NCBI RefSeq assembly: GCF_014218295.1
Contig: NZ_AP023287.1
Coordinates: forward strand, 4,278,001 to 4,342,000
Length of the DNA stretch: 64,000 nt
Origin: Mycolicibacterium litorale
GTDB taxonomy: Bacteria; Actinomycetota; Actinomycetes; Mycobacteriales; Mycobacteriaceae
Direction of reading: 5' to 3'
Position 1 is the first letter of the stretch. Every line of letters starts with the position of its first letter. The notes under the pieces were generated by a model. It saw nothing but the letters and a program-made list of their open reading frames with translations, did not search any database and was not told the origin of the DNA. Both the position numbers and the translations under genes were made by a program. Positions 9,404 through 17,927 of this stretch are shown here, in pieces.

Positions 9404-9420
9404 TACGGTTTTACTACGTA
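9404..9420. promoter_or_regulatory. BlaI/CopY-type dyad upstream of lpqS
   Basis: TACGGTTTTACTACGTA fits TAC-N11-GTA, flanked symmetrically by ATC and GAT (ATCTACG-N9-CGTAGAT at 9401-9423). It is the only strong dyad between the end of the M56 gene and lpqS and lies about 210 bases before the lpqS start. Confidence 0.6.
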
Positions 9421-9523
9421 GATAATTTGCTCTCTATCGGCCCGCGCGCCAAGCGGTGTTTCCTTTGCTGGCGGCCTACGCGCATTGGCTCCACCTGCGG
9501 AACGTGCGGCCGGCGTTGAGGCG

Positions 9524-10444
9524 CTAGTGGTGGCAGAGCACCTGGATGAGAGCGGGTGTGGCGAGCATGGCGGTGATCGCGGCTGTCAGGCAGATGCGGT
9601 GGCGCCATCGCACGTGCCGGCGTGTGGGGGTGAGCAGGCGCTGCGCTCGCGCGATGACCGCTGTTCCCGCCGCGGCGAGGCCTTCCCGCGCAGGCGGGTG
9701 TTCTCCGGCCAGAGCAGATAAACCAGCCAACAGCGGATGCGTGCCGACGCGGCGCACGGCGGTGTCGTCAGCGCACATCTCCAGCAGTTCACCCACACGA
9801 TGAGGGGCCGTCGCGAAAAGCGGAAGCCGCGGCAGTGTGCCCCCCAAAGCGCGGAGCGCCATGAGGATGTGGTGGTGGCGCCCCGAGATGTGCGCGTTTT
9901 CATGCGCCAGAACCGCTTTGAGCTGTGATCGGTTCAACGACTTCATCGCCGCGGAGGTGACGATGATGGCGTTCGGGCGTCCGACCACGCAGTAGGCAGC
10001 AGGCCGGTCGGCCTCCACGACCACCACATTGGGATGGTCGGTGGGTCGGCCGACGATCCGCGCGGCACGCGCGTGCTCGTGACTTCGCGCCCGCAGCCGC
10101 GACAAGCAGCGACCGATCCGCATTACGACGAACCCTGACGTCAGGGTTCCTACCGCGATGAGAACAACGGAACCGATTCGTCCGGCCATGGGGGTGTGCT
10201 CGGAGAAGCCAAACAGCTCCAGGCACAGCGTCACGACCGCGCCCGTACGAATACTGTCCGTCGTTGCGCCGATGACCATGATCAGCGCGACGAGCCACGC
10301 CGTCAGCGTCGCGGCGACGGTGGCCAGCCAGGCGGCCACTCCCATATGGGGGCTGATGCCGTGACGGGTCATCCGCCTCAGGACCGGTGGCGCCCACCAG
10401 GCCAGCGCGCTGCCGTAGAGGAGCAGCCACAGCGCGGCGGTCAT
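9524..10444 (-). CDS. M56 family (BlaR1-like) membrane metallopeptidase
   Basis: A membrane zinc protease expected to relieve repression by cleaving its partner repressor. About 306 residues. Hydrophobic segments lie near residues 3-17, 38-60, 85-105 and at the C-terminus. The zinc site is HENAH in LKAVLAHENAHISG, with a further acidic ligand likely in LLEMCADDTAVRR. As in other mycobacterial BlaR proteins there is no beta-lactam-binding sensor domain, so the signal is unknown. The ATG at 10444 overlaps the last base of the repressor stop (TGATG), so the two are coupled. It is homologous in layout to Mtb Rv1845c. Confidence 0.9.
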   Translation of the reverse strand: MTAALWLLLYGSALAWWAPPVLRRMTRHGISPHMGVAAWLATVAATLTAWLVALIMVIGATTDSIRTGAVVTLCLELFGFSEHTPMAGRIGSVVLIAVGTLTSGFVVMRIGRCLSRLRARSHEHARAARIVGRPTDHPNVVVVEADRPAAYCVVGRPNAIIVTSAAMKSLNRSQLKAVLAHENAHISGRHHHILMALRALGGTLPRLPLFATAPHRVGELLEMCADDTAVRRVGTHPLLAGLSALAGEHPPAREGLAAAGTAVIARAQRLLTPTRRHVRWRHRICLTAAITAMLATPALIQVLCHH

Positions 10445-10806
10445 CACCGACGACCCTTGCGCAGAGCCGCCTTCAATTGAGCGGACTGCTCGGCGTTCAT
10501 CTGCTCAACAAAGAACGCCAGCACCGCATCGGTATCCCCGCCGGCGTCGAACGCGGCCTTCATCAAACGCGCGGAACGCTCCTCGCGGCTCATGGACGCC
10601 TGATACACGTACGCTTCCCCATCGCGCTGACGTTGCAACCAGCGCTTGCGGTACAGGTTGTCCATCGTCGACATCACGGTGGTGTAAGCGATCTGGCGCC
10701 GTTGAGAGATCTCGTCGAAAACCTCACGCACCGTGACAGGCTCGGCGTAATCCCACACGCAATCCATGACCACCGCTTCGAGGTCGCCGAATCCTCGCTG
10801 TTCCAT
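10444..10806 (-). CDS. BlaI/MecI/CopY-family repressor
   Basis: A 120-residue winged-helix repressor. The DNA-binding part covers residues about 5-75 (FGDLEAVVMDCVWDY, AYTTVMSTMDNLYRKRW), followed by a helical dimerisation tail. It lacks the C-terminal cysteine motif of copper-sensing CopY, so it resembles Mtb Rv1846c (BlaI) rather than a direct copper sensor. GGGAGG precedes the ATG. It is transcribed with the M56 gene and divergently from the RipA-like gene at 11145, across a region with two overlapping dyads. I infer it is the regulator acting on the TAC-N11-GTA series in this window. Confidence 0.9.
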   Translation of the reverse strand: MEQRGFGDLEAVVMDCVWDYAEPVTVREVFDEISQRRQIAYTTVMSTMDNLYRKRWLQRQRDGEAYVYQASMSREERSARLMKAAFDAGGDTDAVLAFFVEQMNAEQSAQLKAALRKGRR

Positions 10807-11028
10807 TTGCGCCTCCCGCTCTCCGCGACGAGCTGGCCTCCTCGCGCCCCGAGCTCTTCAGCCCCCAATGTAGCCGCCGAGCTGGGAAAAGCCGCGATAC
10901 GCCTCACCTGGACCGCATAGGGCCAGCATCTGCACTACCGGCCGCGGCGCGTGAACCTAGCGCCCGTGGCGCACAGTTGTAACCGACCTGAGACTGTGAC
11001 AGACGTTCCTCCTGATACCAAAGTGATG

Positions 11029-11060
11029 TACGTTCCGTCTACGTACTATTGTGCTATGTA
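11029..11060. promoter_or_regulatory. Two overlapping BlaI/CopY-type dyads between blaI-like and RipA-like genes
   Basis: TAC at 11029 with GTA at 11043-11045, and TAC at 11044 with GTA at 11058-11060, are both TAC-N11-GTA and share the TAC/GTA junction. They lie about 85 bases before the RipA-like start and about 220 bases before the divergent repressor start, placed to control either or both. Confidence 0.65.
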
Positions 11061-11144
11061 CTTAGCTCGGTAGTAGGAGTGCCGCGGGTGCCTTTCGGCT
11101 TCGATGCGCGGCTCGACAACGCTCACCCCAGCTGAGGAGATTCG

Positions 11145-12548
11145 ATGCGGCGCCTCACTTCTTTTCTGAGTCTCTTCGCATTAATGCCGGCACTGGTGAT
11201 CAGCGCCCCGGGTACCGCTGTTGCCGGGCATGACGGCAGCCCCGACCGCGACGACGTTCCCTCATTGGTTGCGGCGGTCGCCGAAGCGAACCAGCGGATG
11301 GCCGACGTCGGTAGCGACATCCAGATCAAGCAAGAGGGCGTCAACCGTGCCCTGGTCGAAATCGCGGCCGCTCGCGACACCCTCGCGCAGGCCCGACGCG
11401 ACGTTGTTGCCAGCGACCAAGCCCTTACCGCCAGTCAACACGCGATCGAGGCCGCACAACAGCGTTTTGACCGCTTCGCCGCGTCGACCTATATGAACGG
11501 GCCGTCGGGTGCGTTGCCGCTGGCGCAAAGTCCCGAGGAGATCCTGGCCGGGGCCTCGACCCAGCAGACCCTCACCATCAGCTTTCAGCGGGTCCGCGAC
11601 GACCTCTTGCGTCGGCAGACCGATCAGGCCAACAAGCTTTCTGCTGCGACGGCCGCGCGGGCGCGCGCCGAGAGCGCCGCCGCGGACGCCCAACGCCGGC
11701 AAGACGACGCGGTAGCCGCACTCCGGGACGCCCAGCAGACGTTTACCGCACAGCAACGCGAGGTCGAACGGCTCGCTACCGAACGCGACTCCGCTCAAGC
11801 TCGACTGGAAGCCGCCCGACCGGTGGCGGCGACAGCCGCCGCGCCCAGTGCGGCGCAACCCGGCACTGTTCCGGTATCCGGCGCTCCCTGGGACCGCGGC
11901 ACCACGTCGCCGGGGGGCGCCACCAAGGGGGGCCTGTGGGACACCACGCTGCCGATGGTGCCCAGCGCTAACGTGGCCGGCGACCCGGTGGCCATCATCA
12001 ATGCCGTCCTCAAGATCATGGCGACCTCGGCGCAGCTGACGGCCGACATGGGCCGCAAGTTCCTCACCAAACTCGGCATTCTGTCTCCAGTCACCGCCGC
12101 CGCAGATCCCGGCATCACCAACGGACGCATCCCCCGCCTCTACGGCCGCCAGGCCTCAGAGTTCGTGATTCGCCGCGCCATGTCACAACTGGGCGTGCCT
12201 TACTCCTGGGGCGGCGGCAACGCCAACGGCCCGTCACGAGGCATCGACCAGGGCGCCAACACCGTGGGTTTCGACTGTTCGGGCCTGATGCTGTATGCCT
12301 TCGCCGGCGTCGGCATCAAACTCGACCACTACTCCGGATCGCAATACAACGCAGGCCGCAAGATCCCCTCGTCACAGATGCGACGCGGTGACCTCATCTT
12401 TTACGGCCCCAACGCCAGCCAGCACGAAGCGATGTATCTGGGCGACGGCATGATGATCGAAGCCCCCTACACCGGGTCGGTCGTCAAGATCTCGCCCGTG
12501 CGCACCTCCGGCATGACGCCCTACGTCACCCGCTTGATCGAATATTGA
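11145..12548 (+). CDS. RipA-like NlpC/P60 peptidoglycan endopeptidase
   Basis: A 467-residue secreted hydrolase, close to the 472 residues of Mtb RipA. A signal peptide (MRRLTSFLSLFALMPALVIS) precedes a long coiled coil (residues about 35-225, rich in Ala, Gln, Arg and Glu), a Pro/Ala linker, and a segment (WDTTLPMVPSANVAGDP) that corresponds to the autoinhibitory region of RipA. The C40 domain runs from about residue 335 with the cysteine in GFDCSGLMLYAF, the histidine in QHEAMYLGDG and the end SPVRTSGMTPYV. The C-terminal part is closely similar to the protein at 1976. GAGGAG precedes the ATG. Two BlaI-type dyads sit upstream. Confidence 0.94.
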   Translation: MRRLTSFLSLFALMPALVISAPGTAVAGHDGSPDRDDVPSLVAAVAEANQRMADVGSDIQIKQEGVNRALVEIAAARDTLAQARRDVVASDQALTASQHAIEAAQQRFDRFAASTYMNGPSGALPLAQSPEEILAGASTQQTLTISFQRVRDDLLRRQTDQANKLSAATAARARAESAAADAQRRQDDAVAALRDAQQTFTAQQREVERLATERDSAQARLEAARPVAATAAAPSAAQPGTVPVSGAPWDRGTTSPGGATKGGLWDTTLPMVPSANVAGDPVAIINAVLKIMATSAQLTADMGRKFLTKLGILSPVTAAADPGITNGRIPRLYGRQASEFVIRRAMSQLGVPYSWGGGNANGPSRGIDQGANTVGFDCSGLMLYAFAGVGIKLDHYSGSQYNAGRKIPSSQMRRGDLIFYGPNASQHEAMYLGDGMMIEAPYTGSVVKISPVRTSGMTPYVTRLIEY

Positions 12549-12780
12549 CATCGCCGCGATGCCGCGCAGGTGGACCGGTCAGTGCGCCGCGGTGCGGCCG
12601 CTGCGAATCGGCCTCCTCGGGCACGTCAGGCCGCCCCGAACGACGCGGCCAGCGAGAGGCGTTAAGTAGCGCCGTCGCGCCGGCGATCGCAGCCGCCCAC
12701 AGCGCCACGACCACGGCACACAGGATCAGCCACGCTTGCCACCCGAGACTGTTCGGGCACACGTCCATCAGCCAACGCAT
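12526..12780 (-). CDS. Small single-pass membrane protein
   Basis: An 84-residue product, MRWLMDVCPNSLGWQ followed by one hydrophobic segment (about residues 16-38) and a charged, proline-rich cytoplasmic tail. The start is supported by a strong GGAGGAGGG ribosome-binding site. It overlaps the 3' end of the RipA-like gene by 23 bases, tail to tail. It is divergent from the two-component operon and shares the region holding the direct-repeat box at 12842-12859. I do not recognise the family. Confidence 0.65.
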   Translation of the reverse strand: MRWLMDVCPNSLGWQAWLILCAVVVALWAAAIAGATALLNASRWPRRSGRPDVPEEADSQRPHRGALTGPPARHRGDVNIRSSG

Positions 12781-12841
12781 GTCAGGCCCTCCTCCGCAGT
12801 GAGCCTCACCCCACCGCAGGAGGAAAACGGTATGAGTCGTG

Positions 12842-12859
12842 TGAAGATCTGCTGAAGAT
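12842..12859 (+). promoter_or_regulatory. Direct-repeat box TGAAGAT-N4-TGAAGAT
   Basis: Two perfect TGAAGAT copies with an 11-bp period lie 58 bases before the response regulator gene and 62 bases before the divergent small membrane gene. A matching box is at 15668 and an inverted one at 105. This fits autoregulation by the OmpR-type regulator downstream. Confidence 0.65.
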
Positions 12860-12917
12860 CGAGCCGCCCGGTCAGCCATACCTGGTTACGGGCGCACCAG
12901 CAGGCACCATATGGGAT

Positions 12918-13664
12918 ATGCAGCACCACCACCTGGGCGCGCCTGAGAGCGCGAAGGGATACCGCGCGCTGGTCGTCGACGACGAACTCCCCCTGGCCGA
13001 AGTGGTGGCCAGTTATCTCGAACGCGAGCAGTTCGAAGCCGTCGTCGCCGGCAACGGTGTCGACGCAATCGCCGTCGCACGCGACCTGGATCCCGATGTC
13101 GTCATCCTTGACCTCGGCCTACCCGGCATCGACGGACTCGAGGTCTGCCGGCAATTGCGGACCTTCTCCGACGCCTACGTCGTCATGCTCACCGCCCGTG
13201 ACACCGAACTGGATACCGTGCTCGGCCTCACCGTCGGCGCCGACGACTACATCACCAAACCCTTCAGTCCCCGCGAGCTGGTCGCGCGCATCCGCGCCAT
13301 GCTGCGGCGACCCCGCATCCTGCAAACAGCCGCCGCACCCGCCGAACGAGAGACAGCCCCGCCGCGCCGCTTCGGCGCACTGAGCATCGACGTCGCCGCC
13401 CGTGAGGTACATATCGACGACGAACTAATCCTGTTGACCCGCACCGAATTCGACATTCTCGAAGCCCTGTCCGCGCGGCCAGGAATCGTGCTGAGCCGCC
13501 GACAACTTCTCGAAATAATCCGCGACGAACCCTGGGTCGGCAACGAACACCTCGTCGACGTCCACATCGGACACTTACGACGCAAACTCGGCGACGACGC
13601 CGCACGCCCCCGCTACATCGCCACGGTTCGAGGTGTCGGATACCGGATGGGAACCGGACAGTGA
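12918..13664 (+). CDS. OmpR-family response regulator
   Basis: A 248-residue regulator with a complete receiver: acidic pair in LVVDDELP, phospho-acceptor Asp in VVILDLGLPG, threonine in VVMLTARD, and lysine in DDYITKPFSP. A winged-helix effector domain follows (LTRTEFDILEALSA, VHIGHLRRKLGD, VRGVGYRMG). It overlaps the kinase gene by four bases (GTGA). The paired repeat at 12842 and its copies before the transpeptidase and DUF305 genes are its likely targets. In contrast to the regulator at 2785, all phosphorylation residues are present. Confidence 0.96.
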   Translation: MQHHHLGAPESAKGYRALVVDDELPLAEVVASYLEREQFEAVVAGNGVDAIAVARDLDPDVVILDLGLPGIDGLEVCRQLRTFSDAYVVMLTARDTELDTVLGLTVGADDYITKPFSPRELVARIRAMLRRPRILQTAAAPAERETAPPRRFGALSIDVAAREVHIDDELILLTRTEFDILEALSARPGIVLSRRQLLEIIRDEPWVGNEHLVDVHIGHLRRKLGDDAARPRYIATVRGVGYRMGTGQ

Positions 13665-14848
13665 CTCCCCCACCTACGTCGACCCCTCGCCGGCGTCGAC
13701 GGCCGGGCCGTCCCGGTATCGGCCTGCGACTCCTGGCGGCCCAAGCCATCGTGCTGGCGGCCGGAGCGGCGACGACCGCGGTGGTCGCTGCCGTGGTCGG
13801 CCCACCGCTGTTCCGCGAACACCTCCACCGTGCCGGTGTCCCGATGGACTCCCTGGAAGAAGTCCACGCCGAAGAGGCCTACGGCTACGCAACGGTGATC
13901 TCCATCGGAGGCGCTTTAGCGGTGTCAGCACTGGCCGCCCTCGCGGTCAGCTTCTACGTCAGTCGACGCCTCCAACGGTCCATCACCGAAGTCGCCGCCG
14001 CGGCCACCGATGTCGCTGAAGGGAACTACGACATCCGCGTGTCACCGCCGCGCCTCGGCGATGACTTCGACGCCCTCGCAACCGCATTCAACCAAATGGC
14101 CTCCCGGCTTCAAGCCGTCGATTCGACACGCCAGCAACTGTTCGGAGACCTCGCGCACGAGATCCGCACACCCGTGGCAGTACTCGAGGCCTACATCGAG
14201 GCACTCGAAGACGGCGTGCGCTCCTTGACACCCCAGACAGCAGCCATGCTGCGCGACCAGACCCGTCGGCTGGTGCGATTCTCCGATGACGTCGCCGCGC
14301 TGGCGAAGGCCGAGGAAAGTGCGGTGTCTATGTCATACGCCTCCCTCGACGTGGACCGCCTAACCCGCCAGTGCGTCGCAGCAGCACAAGAACGGTATGA
14401 CGCCAAGGGGGTCGGACTGCACGTACACCTCCCGCAACCGCTACCGCCGCTTTGGGCCGACGAACAACGACTGTCTCAAGTGTTGGGAAACCTGCTGGAG
14501 AATGCGCTACGGCACACACCGCCCGGCGGGTCGGTACACCTTCACTGTCTTCGTGACGGCGACCAGGTAAAAATCGCTGTCGCTGACACCGGAGAAGGGA
14601 TAGCCGCTGAGCACGTCACCCGAGTGTTCGAACGGTTCTACCGGGCAGACACCGCCCGCGACCGCGAGCATGGCGGCGCCGGTATCGGGCTCGCCATCGC
14701 CAAAGCGCTCATCGAAGCGCACGGCGGATCGATCTCGGTAGCCAGTGCTGGACCCGGCGCCGGCGCAACATTCACCATCGCCCTGCCCATCACCCCGATA
14801 CGCAGCGAACACCACCCTGCGACGGCTGCTCAACGCGTCCCTGACTAG
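13661..14848 (+). CDS. Sensor histidine kinase
   Basis: A 395-residue membrane kinase. Two transmembrane segments (about residues 21-48 and 80-102) enclose a short external loop of about 30 residues with several His and Glu (FREHLHRAG, EEVHAEEAYGY), compatible with metal or periplasmic stress sensing. HAMP, then HisKA with the phospho-acceptor His in FGDLAHEIRTPVAVLEAY, and HATPase with N (NLLENALRHTPPGG), G1 (VADTGEGI), F (FERFYRAD) and G2 (GGAGIGLAIAK). GTG start overlaps the regulator stop. It converges with the DUF305 gene at a 13-base gap. Confidence 0.95.
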   Translation: MTPPPTSTPRRRRRPGRPGIGLRLLAAQAIVLAAGAATTAVVAAVVGPPLFREHLHRAGVPMDSLEEVHAEEAYGYATVISIGGALAVSALAALAVSFYVSRRLQRSITEVAAAATDVAEGNYDIRVSPPRLGDDFDALATAFNQMASRLQAVDSTRQQLFGDLAHEIRTPVAVLEAYIEALEDGVRSLTPQTAAMLRDQTRRLVRFSDDVAALAKAEESAVSMSYASLDVDRLTRQCVAAAQERYDAKGVGLHVHLPQPLPPLWADEQRLSQVLGNLLENALRHTPPGGSVHLHCLRDGDQVKIAVADTGEGIAAEHVTRVFERFYRADTARDREHGGAGIGLAIAKALIEAHGGSISVASAGPGAGATFTIALPITPIRSEHHPATAAQRVPD

Positions 14849-14861
14849 TGCCCTCTCCGCG

Positions 14862-15557
14862 CTACTTGTCCAACATTCCCTGCATCGTGTCGATCTCTGC
14901 TTGCTGAGAAGACACGATGTTGCGCGCCATCTCGACTGCCGCCGGGAACTGGCCGTTGTCAACTTCCTGCTGCGCCATCATGATCGCGCCCTTGTGATGC
15001 TCGATCATCTGCGTCAAAAAGAGTCGGCTAGCCTCAGCGCCCTGCGCGTTCTGCAGTGCAGCCATATCGGCTTCCGACATCATGCCCATACCGCCGCCGC
15101 TCATACCCGGCATATCACCCATGTCTCCGCTGGGCATTTGATGGCCAGGCATGTCATGACCGGGCATTGCGGCGGTGCTGGGGGCCGTTGTCGACGAGGA
15201 CACTCCCCAGTCCTGCAGCCAGCCCTGCATCTGTTCGATCTCAGGACCCTGAGCGTTCTTGATCTCGTTGGCCAGTGACACTACTTCAGGATCAACTCCC
15301 TGCTTGCCGAGCAGCATGTCGCTCATCTCGATCGCCTGCTGATGATGAGGGATCATGCCCTGAGCGAACGTCACATCAGCATCGTTATGGGCAGCGTCAC
15401 TGCTCGCAGCACTGGGCGAAGCCGACGCCGACGCTGCTGCCGAGGTGGTGCTCGACGACGATGACTGAGACTCGTTCGTTGCATTCGAACAGCCGCTGAC
15501 AAACAGGGCCGACGCCGCAAGCGCCGCAAACCCGAATCCAAAACGCTTGTGCTGCAT
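14862..15557 (-). CDS. DUF305 lipoprotein with Met/His-rich segment
   Basis: A 231-residue lipoprotein. MQHKRFGFGFAAL begins a signal with lipobox FVSGC. The start at 15557 is preferred because GGAAGG precedes it. Two DUF305 halves carry IPHHQQAIEMSDML and IEHHKGAIMMAQQE. Between them is a Met- and His-rich stretch (PGHDMPGHQMPSGDMGDMPG and GGGMGMMSEADM) like those of copper-binding envelope proteins. Such DUF305 proteins often sit in heavy-metal resistance clusters. A TGAAGAT repeat box lies 110 bases upstream and a BlaI-type dyad further on, between it and the divergent BNR lipoprotein gene. Confidence 0.92.
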   Translation of the reverse strand: MQHKRFGFGFAALAASALFVSGCSNATNESQSSSSSTTSAAASASASPSAASSDAAHNDADVTFAQGMIPHHQQAIEMSDMLLGKQGVDPEVVSLANEIKNAQGPEIEQMQGWLQDWGVSSSTTAPSTAAMPGHDMPGHQMPSGDMGDMPGMSGGGMGMMSEADMAALQNAQGAEASRLFLTQMIEHHKGAIMMAQQEVDNGQFPAAVEMARNIVSSQQAEIDTMQGMLDK

Positions 15558-15667
15558 CGCACATCCTTCCTCGAACATCTTCGTGACACCATGCGTCCAC
15601 ACGGCAAGCCCTTGCACCGCCGCACCCCAGCCTCAGCAATCCGAGTATGGGTCGGTTCGTGATCCGA

Positions 15668-15685
15668 TGAAGATTTGATGAAGAC
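15668..15685 (+). promoter_or_regulatory. Direct-repeat box TGAAGAT-N4-TGAAGAC
   Basis: Same 11-bp-period repeat as at 12842 and (inverted) 105. It lies between the divergent DUF305 gene and the BNR lipoprotein gene, so either promoter could respond to the two-component system. Confidence 0.6.
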
Positions 15686-15752
15686 GACTCCCCCGGTCCA
15701 TCGCTCGCGGCCGGCGCCACCCGAGGCGCAGCCACCTCACGCACCGCCCACC

Positions 15753-15769
15753 TACTATTGAACTACGTA
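15753..15769. promoter_or_regulatory. BlaI/CopY-type dyad upstream of the BNR lipoprotein
   Basis: TACTATTGAACTACGTA fits TAC-N11-GTA and lies only 26 bases before the GTG start at 15795, overlapping the probable promoter. Its right half, CTACGTA, is identical to that of the other strong sites. Confidence 0.6.
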
Positions 15770-15794
15770 GATCTCGTGACCGGAAGGTGTCCGT

Positions 15795-16640
15795 GTGCTG
15801 ATCCGCAACCTTTTCGCCATCGCCCTGACCGGGGCTCTGGCCGCGGCCTGTTCGTCGAACGCCCCCGAAAGCCCGCCGCCCGCCGTCGTGCCGGGCATGG
15901 TGCACATCCACGGCCTCGGCATCAACCCATCTGACGACAAGCTCTACGTCGCAACTCATTACGGCCTCTACACCGTTGAGCAAGATCAGGCGCCACAACG
16001 AGTCGGTGAGCTCTCGCAGGACTTCATGGGCTTCACCGTCGCCGGCCCCGACGAATTCCTGGCCAGCGGCCACCCCGACCCCGCCGACCGCCAACAACCG
16101 CCCCACCTCGGCCTGATCAAAAGCAGCGACGCCGGCCAGTCCTGGGAACCTCTGTCATTGCACGGTAGCGCCGACTTCCACGCACTCAAATACCGCCACG
16201 GACGGATCTACGGTCACGACAGCCAATCCGGCACCGTGATGGTTAGTTTTGATCAGCGGTCCTGGCAGCAGCGCGCAGAAGTGCCCGCCGTCGACCTCGC
16301 AATATCACCGGATGCCCCGGATGAGATCCTCGCGACAGCACGCCAAGGGCTGCTCCGAAGCACCGACGGGGCGAGGACGTTCAGCGCAGTCACCGGTGCG
16401 CCGGCACTGCTGTTCATCAGCTGGCCCGACCGCGGTCCCCTGCTCGGCGCCGACCTCGAAGGACGGCTTTACACCAGCGCCGACGACGGGCAGACCTGGC
16501 AGCCGGGCCACTCGCTCAACAACAAACCCCAGGCCCTGCTCGCCGCGGGCAACGGTCAGGTCTACATCGCCACTGATACCGCCATCTACACCTCCACCGA
16601 CAACGGCGCGACCGTCAACGTCCTCACCGCTGTCGAATAG
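15795..16640 (+). CDS. BNR/Asp-box repeat lipoprotein (F510_1955-type glycosylhydrolase-like)
   Basis: A 281-residue lipoprotein with signal MLIRNLFAIALTGALAAAC, where the cysteine is the probable lipidation site. The mature part is a beta-propeller with Asp-box repeats: KSSDAGQSWEPL, STDGARTFSAV, TSADDGQTWQPG and TSTDNGATVNVL. The N-terminal HIHGLGINP motif is typical of the family. Enzymatic activity is not proven for this family, which often accompanies DUF305 and copper-resistance genes in actinobacteria. GTG start with GGAAGG upstream. Both the BlaI-type dyad (15753) and the two-component box (15668) lie in its promoter region. Confidence 0.88.
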   Translation: MLIRNLFAIALTGALAAACSSNAPESPPPAVVPGMVHIHGLGINPSDDKLYVATHYGLYTVEQDQAPQRVGELSQDFMGFTVAGPDEFLASGHPDPADRQQPPHLGLIKSSDAGQSWEPLSLHGSADFHALKYRHGRIYGHDSQSGTVMVSFDQRSWQQRAEVPAVDLAISPDAPDEILATARQGLLRSTDGARTFSAVTGAPALLFISWPDRGPLLGADLEGRLYTSADDGQTWQPGHSLNNKPQALLAAGNGQVYIATDTAIYTSTDNGATVNVLTAVE

Positions 16641-16653
16641 ACACCCGACCGCA

Positions 16654-16685
16654 AAACCCCCGTCGAAGCCGTGCGAGACGGGTTT
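16654..16685. terminator. Possible hairpin terminator between converging genes
   Basis: Arms AACCCCCGTC and GACGGGTTT pair, with a bulge, around a 12-base loop, in the 165-base gap between the BNR lipoprotein gene and the converging C40 peptidase gene. There is no clear T-run. Confidence 0.35.
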
Positions 16686-16805
16686 CGAGTACGCAGAACG
16701 ATTGCCTGCTCAACCCTGCACATCGCTCACACCATCGACGACATCGGCGAATGGACCGAACCGCCAGGATTTCCTCTGCGATGGACCGGCCTCGCTGCGA
16801 AGCTC

Positions 16806-17897
16806 CTAGTACCGCCGCACGTTGTGAATCGGCGCCGACGAGATCGGCGCGACTTTCACCGGCGTTCCGTACGTCGACGCATGCACCATCAACCCGTCGC
16901 CGATGTAGATCCCCGCGTGAGACACGTCAGCATAGAAGGTCACGATGTCGCCGGGCTGAACGTCTGAAAGCGCCACCGGCTGCCCGCCCTGCGCAAGCGC
17001 CTGACTCGATCGAGGCAACGACTTGCCGTTCTGCAGAAACGCCCACTTAATCAGCCCAGAGCAGTCGAACGCATCCGGACCGGTGGCTCCCCACGAATAA
17101 GGCGACCCCACCCGTGTCAGCGCCGCCTGGACCACCGCAACACCGTTCCCCGAGGATCCACCGCCCGCCGGGCCCGGCATAGCAACGATGCTCGGATCGC
17201 TCACCGGCGGAGTCGACGGCAAAGGAGGCGGCGCGGGGCCAGGGTCAGCCAAAATCGCTCGCTGATCAGGCGTCAAAGCGTCGTAGCGGGCCTGCACAGC
17301 AGCAATCTGCTCCGCCATCCGACGCTGTTTGGCCTCCAGGTCGGTCCGCACTGCCGCCGCCTCATCGGCCGCACTCCGCGCTTGGGCTGCCGACTTCGCA
17401 GACCGCTCCGCAGTTGCCGCGGCCCACGCACTGGCCGACCGGAACGCAGCCATCTGCACAGCCAGCTCCGACGCAACCGTCTTCTGGACTGCCAGCTGAT
17501 CGATCAAATTCTGAGGAGACGTCGCCGTCAACGCCGCCGCCAAGGTATCCGTGCGCCCACCCATGTAGGCAGCCGCGGCCAACCTATCGACTGCAGCCTG
17601 ATACCTCACCAGATCGGCCGCCGCTGCATCCGCGGCCATGCGATCCGAAACCGCCCCCTTCTCCGCAACCTGCTGCGCTGCGAGCTTCTCGTCAAGGTCG
17701 ATCTGCGCCGTGTGAATCTGCTCGGTGGTCTGCTCCGCCAGACGCGACAATTCAGTCAGTTCGGCAAGGGCATCAGCCGCCGGATCAGCGCGGACATCGG
17801 TTGCCAAAAGCGCAGCAACAACGCCGAAAGCCACCAAAATGCAGACGAGCCGCCTGCCCAACGCGCGCGGCAGGACCGCCAGCACAGATGAAGTCAC
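16806..17897 (-). CDS. NlpC/P60 peptidase with N-terminal coiled coil (RipC-like)
   Basis: A 363-residue secreted peptidoglycan hydrolase. A signal anchor (residues about 14-37) precedes a coiled coil (about 40-215), a proline linker, and the C40 domain (about 245-363) with the cysteine in AFDCSGLIKWAF and histidines in VSHAGIYIGDG and LMVHASTYG. It differs from the other two C40 proteins of this island in lacking the QHEA form and is closer to Mtb RipC in length and motif. GTG start at 17897 has no obvious ribosome-binding site. A TACGTA-N5-TACGTA dyad lies 31 bases upstream, overlapping the expected promoter. Confidence 0.92.
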   Translation of the reverse strand: MTSSVLAVLPRALGRRLVCILVAFGVVAALLATDVRADPAADALAELTELSRLAEQTTEQIHTAQIDLDEKLAAQQVAEKGAVSDRMAADAAAADLVRYQAAVDRLAAAAYMGGRTDTLAAALTATSPQNLIDQLAVQKTVASELAVQMAAFRSASAWAAATAERSAKSAAQARSAADEAAAVRTDLEAKQRRMAEQIAAVQARYDALTPDQRAILADPGPAPPPLPSTPPVSDPSIVAMPGPAGGGSSGNGVAVVQAALTRVGSPYSWGATGPDAFDCSGLIKWAFLQNGKSLPRSSQALAQGGQPVALSDVQPGDIVTFYADVSHAGIYIGDGLMVHASTYGTPVKVAPISSAPIHNVRRY

Positions 17898-17927
17898 AAG
17901 AGCGAAAACCTTCGGCTAAGTAGCAAG

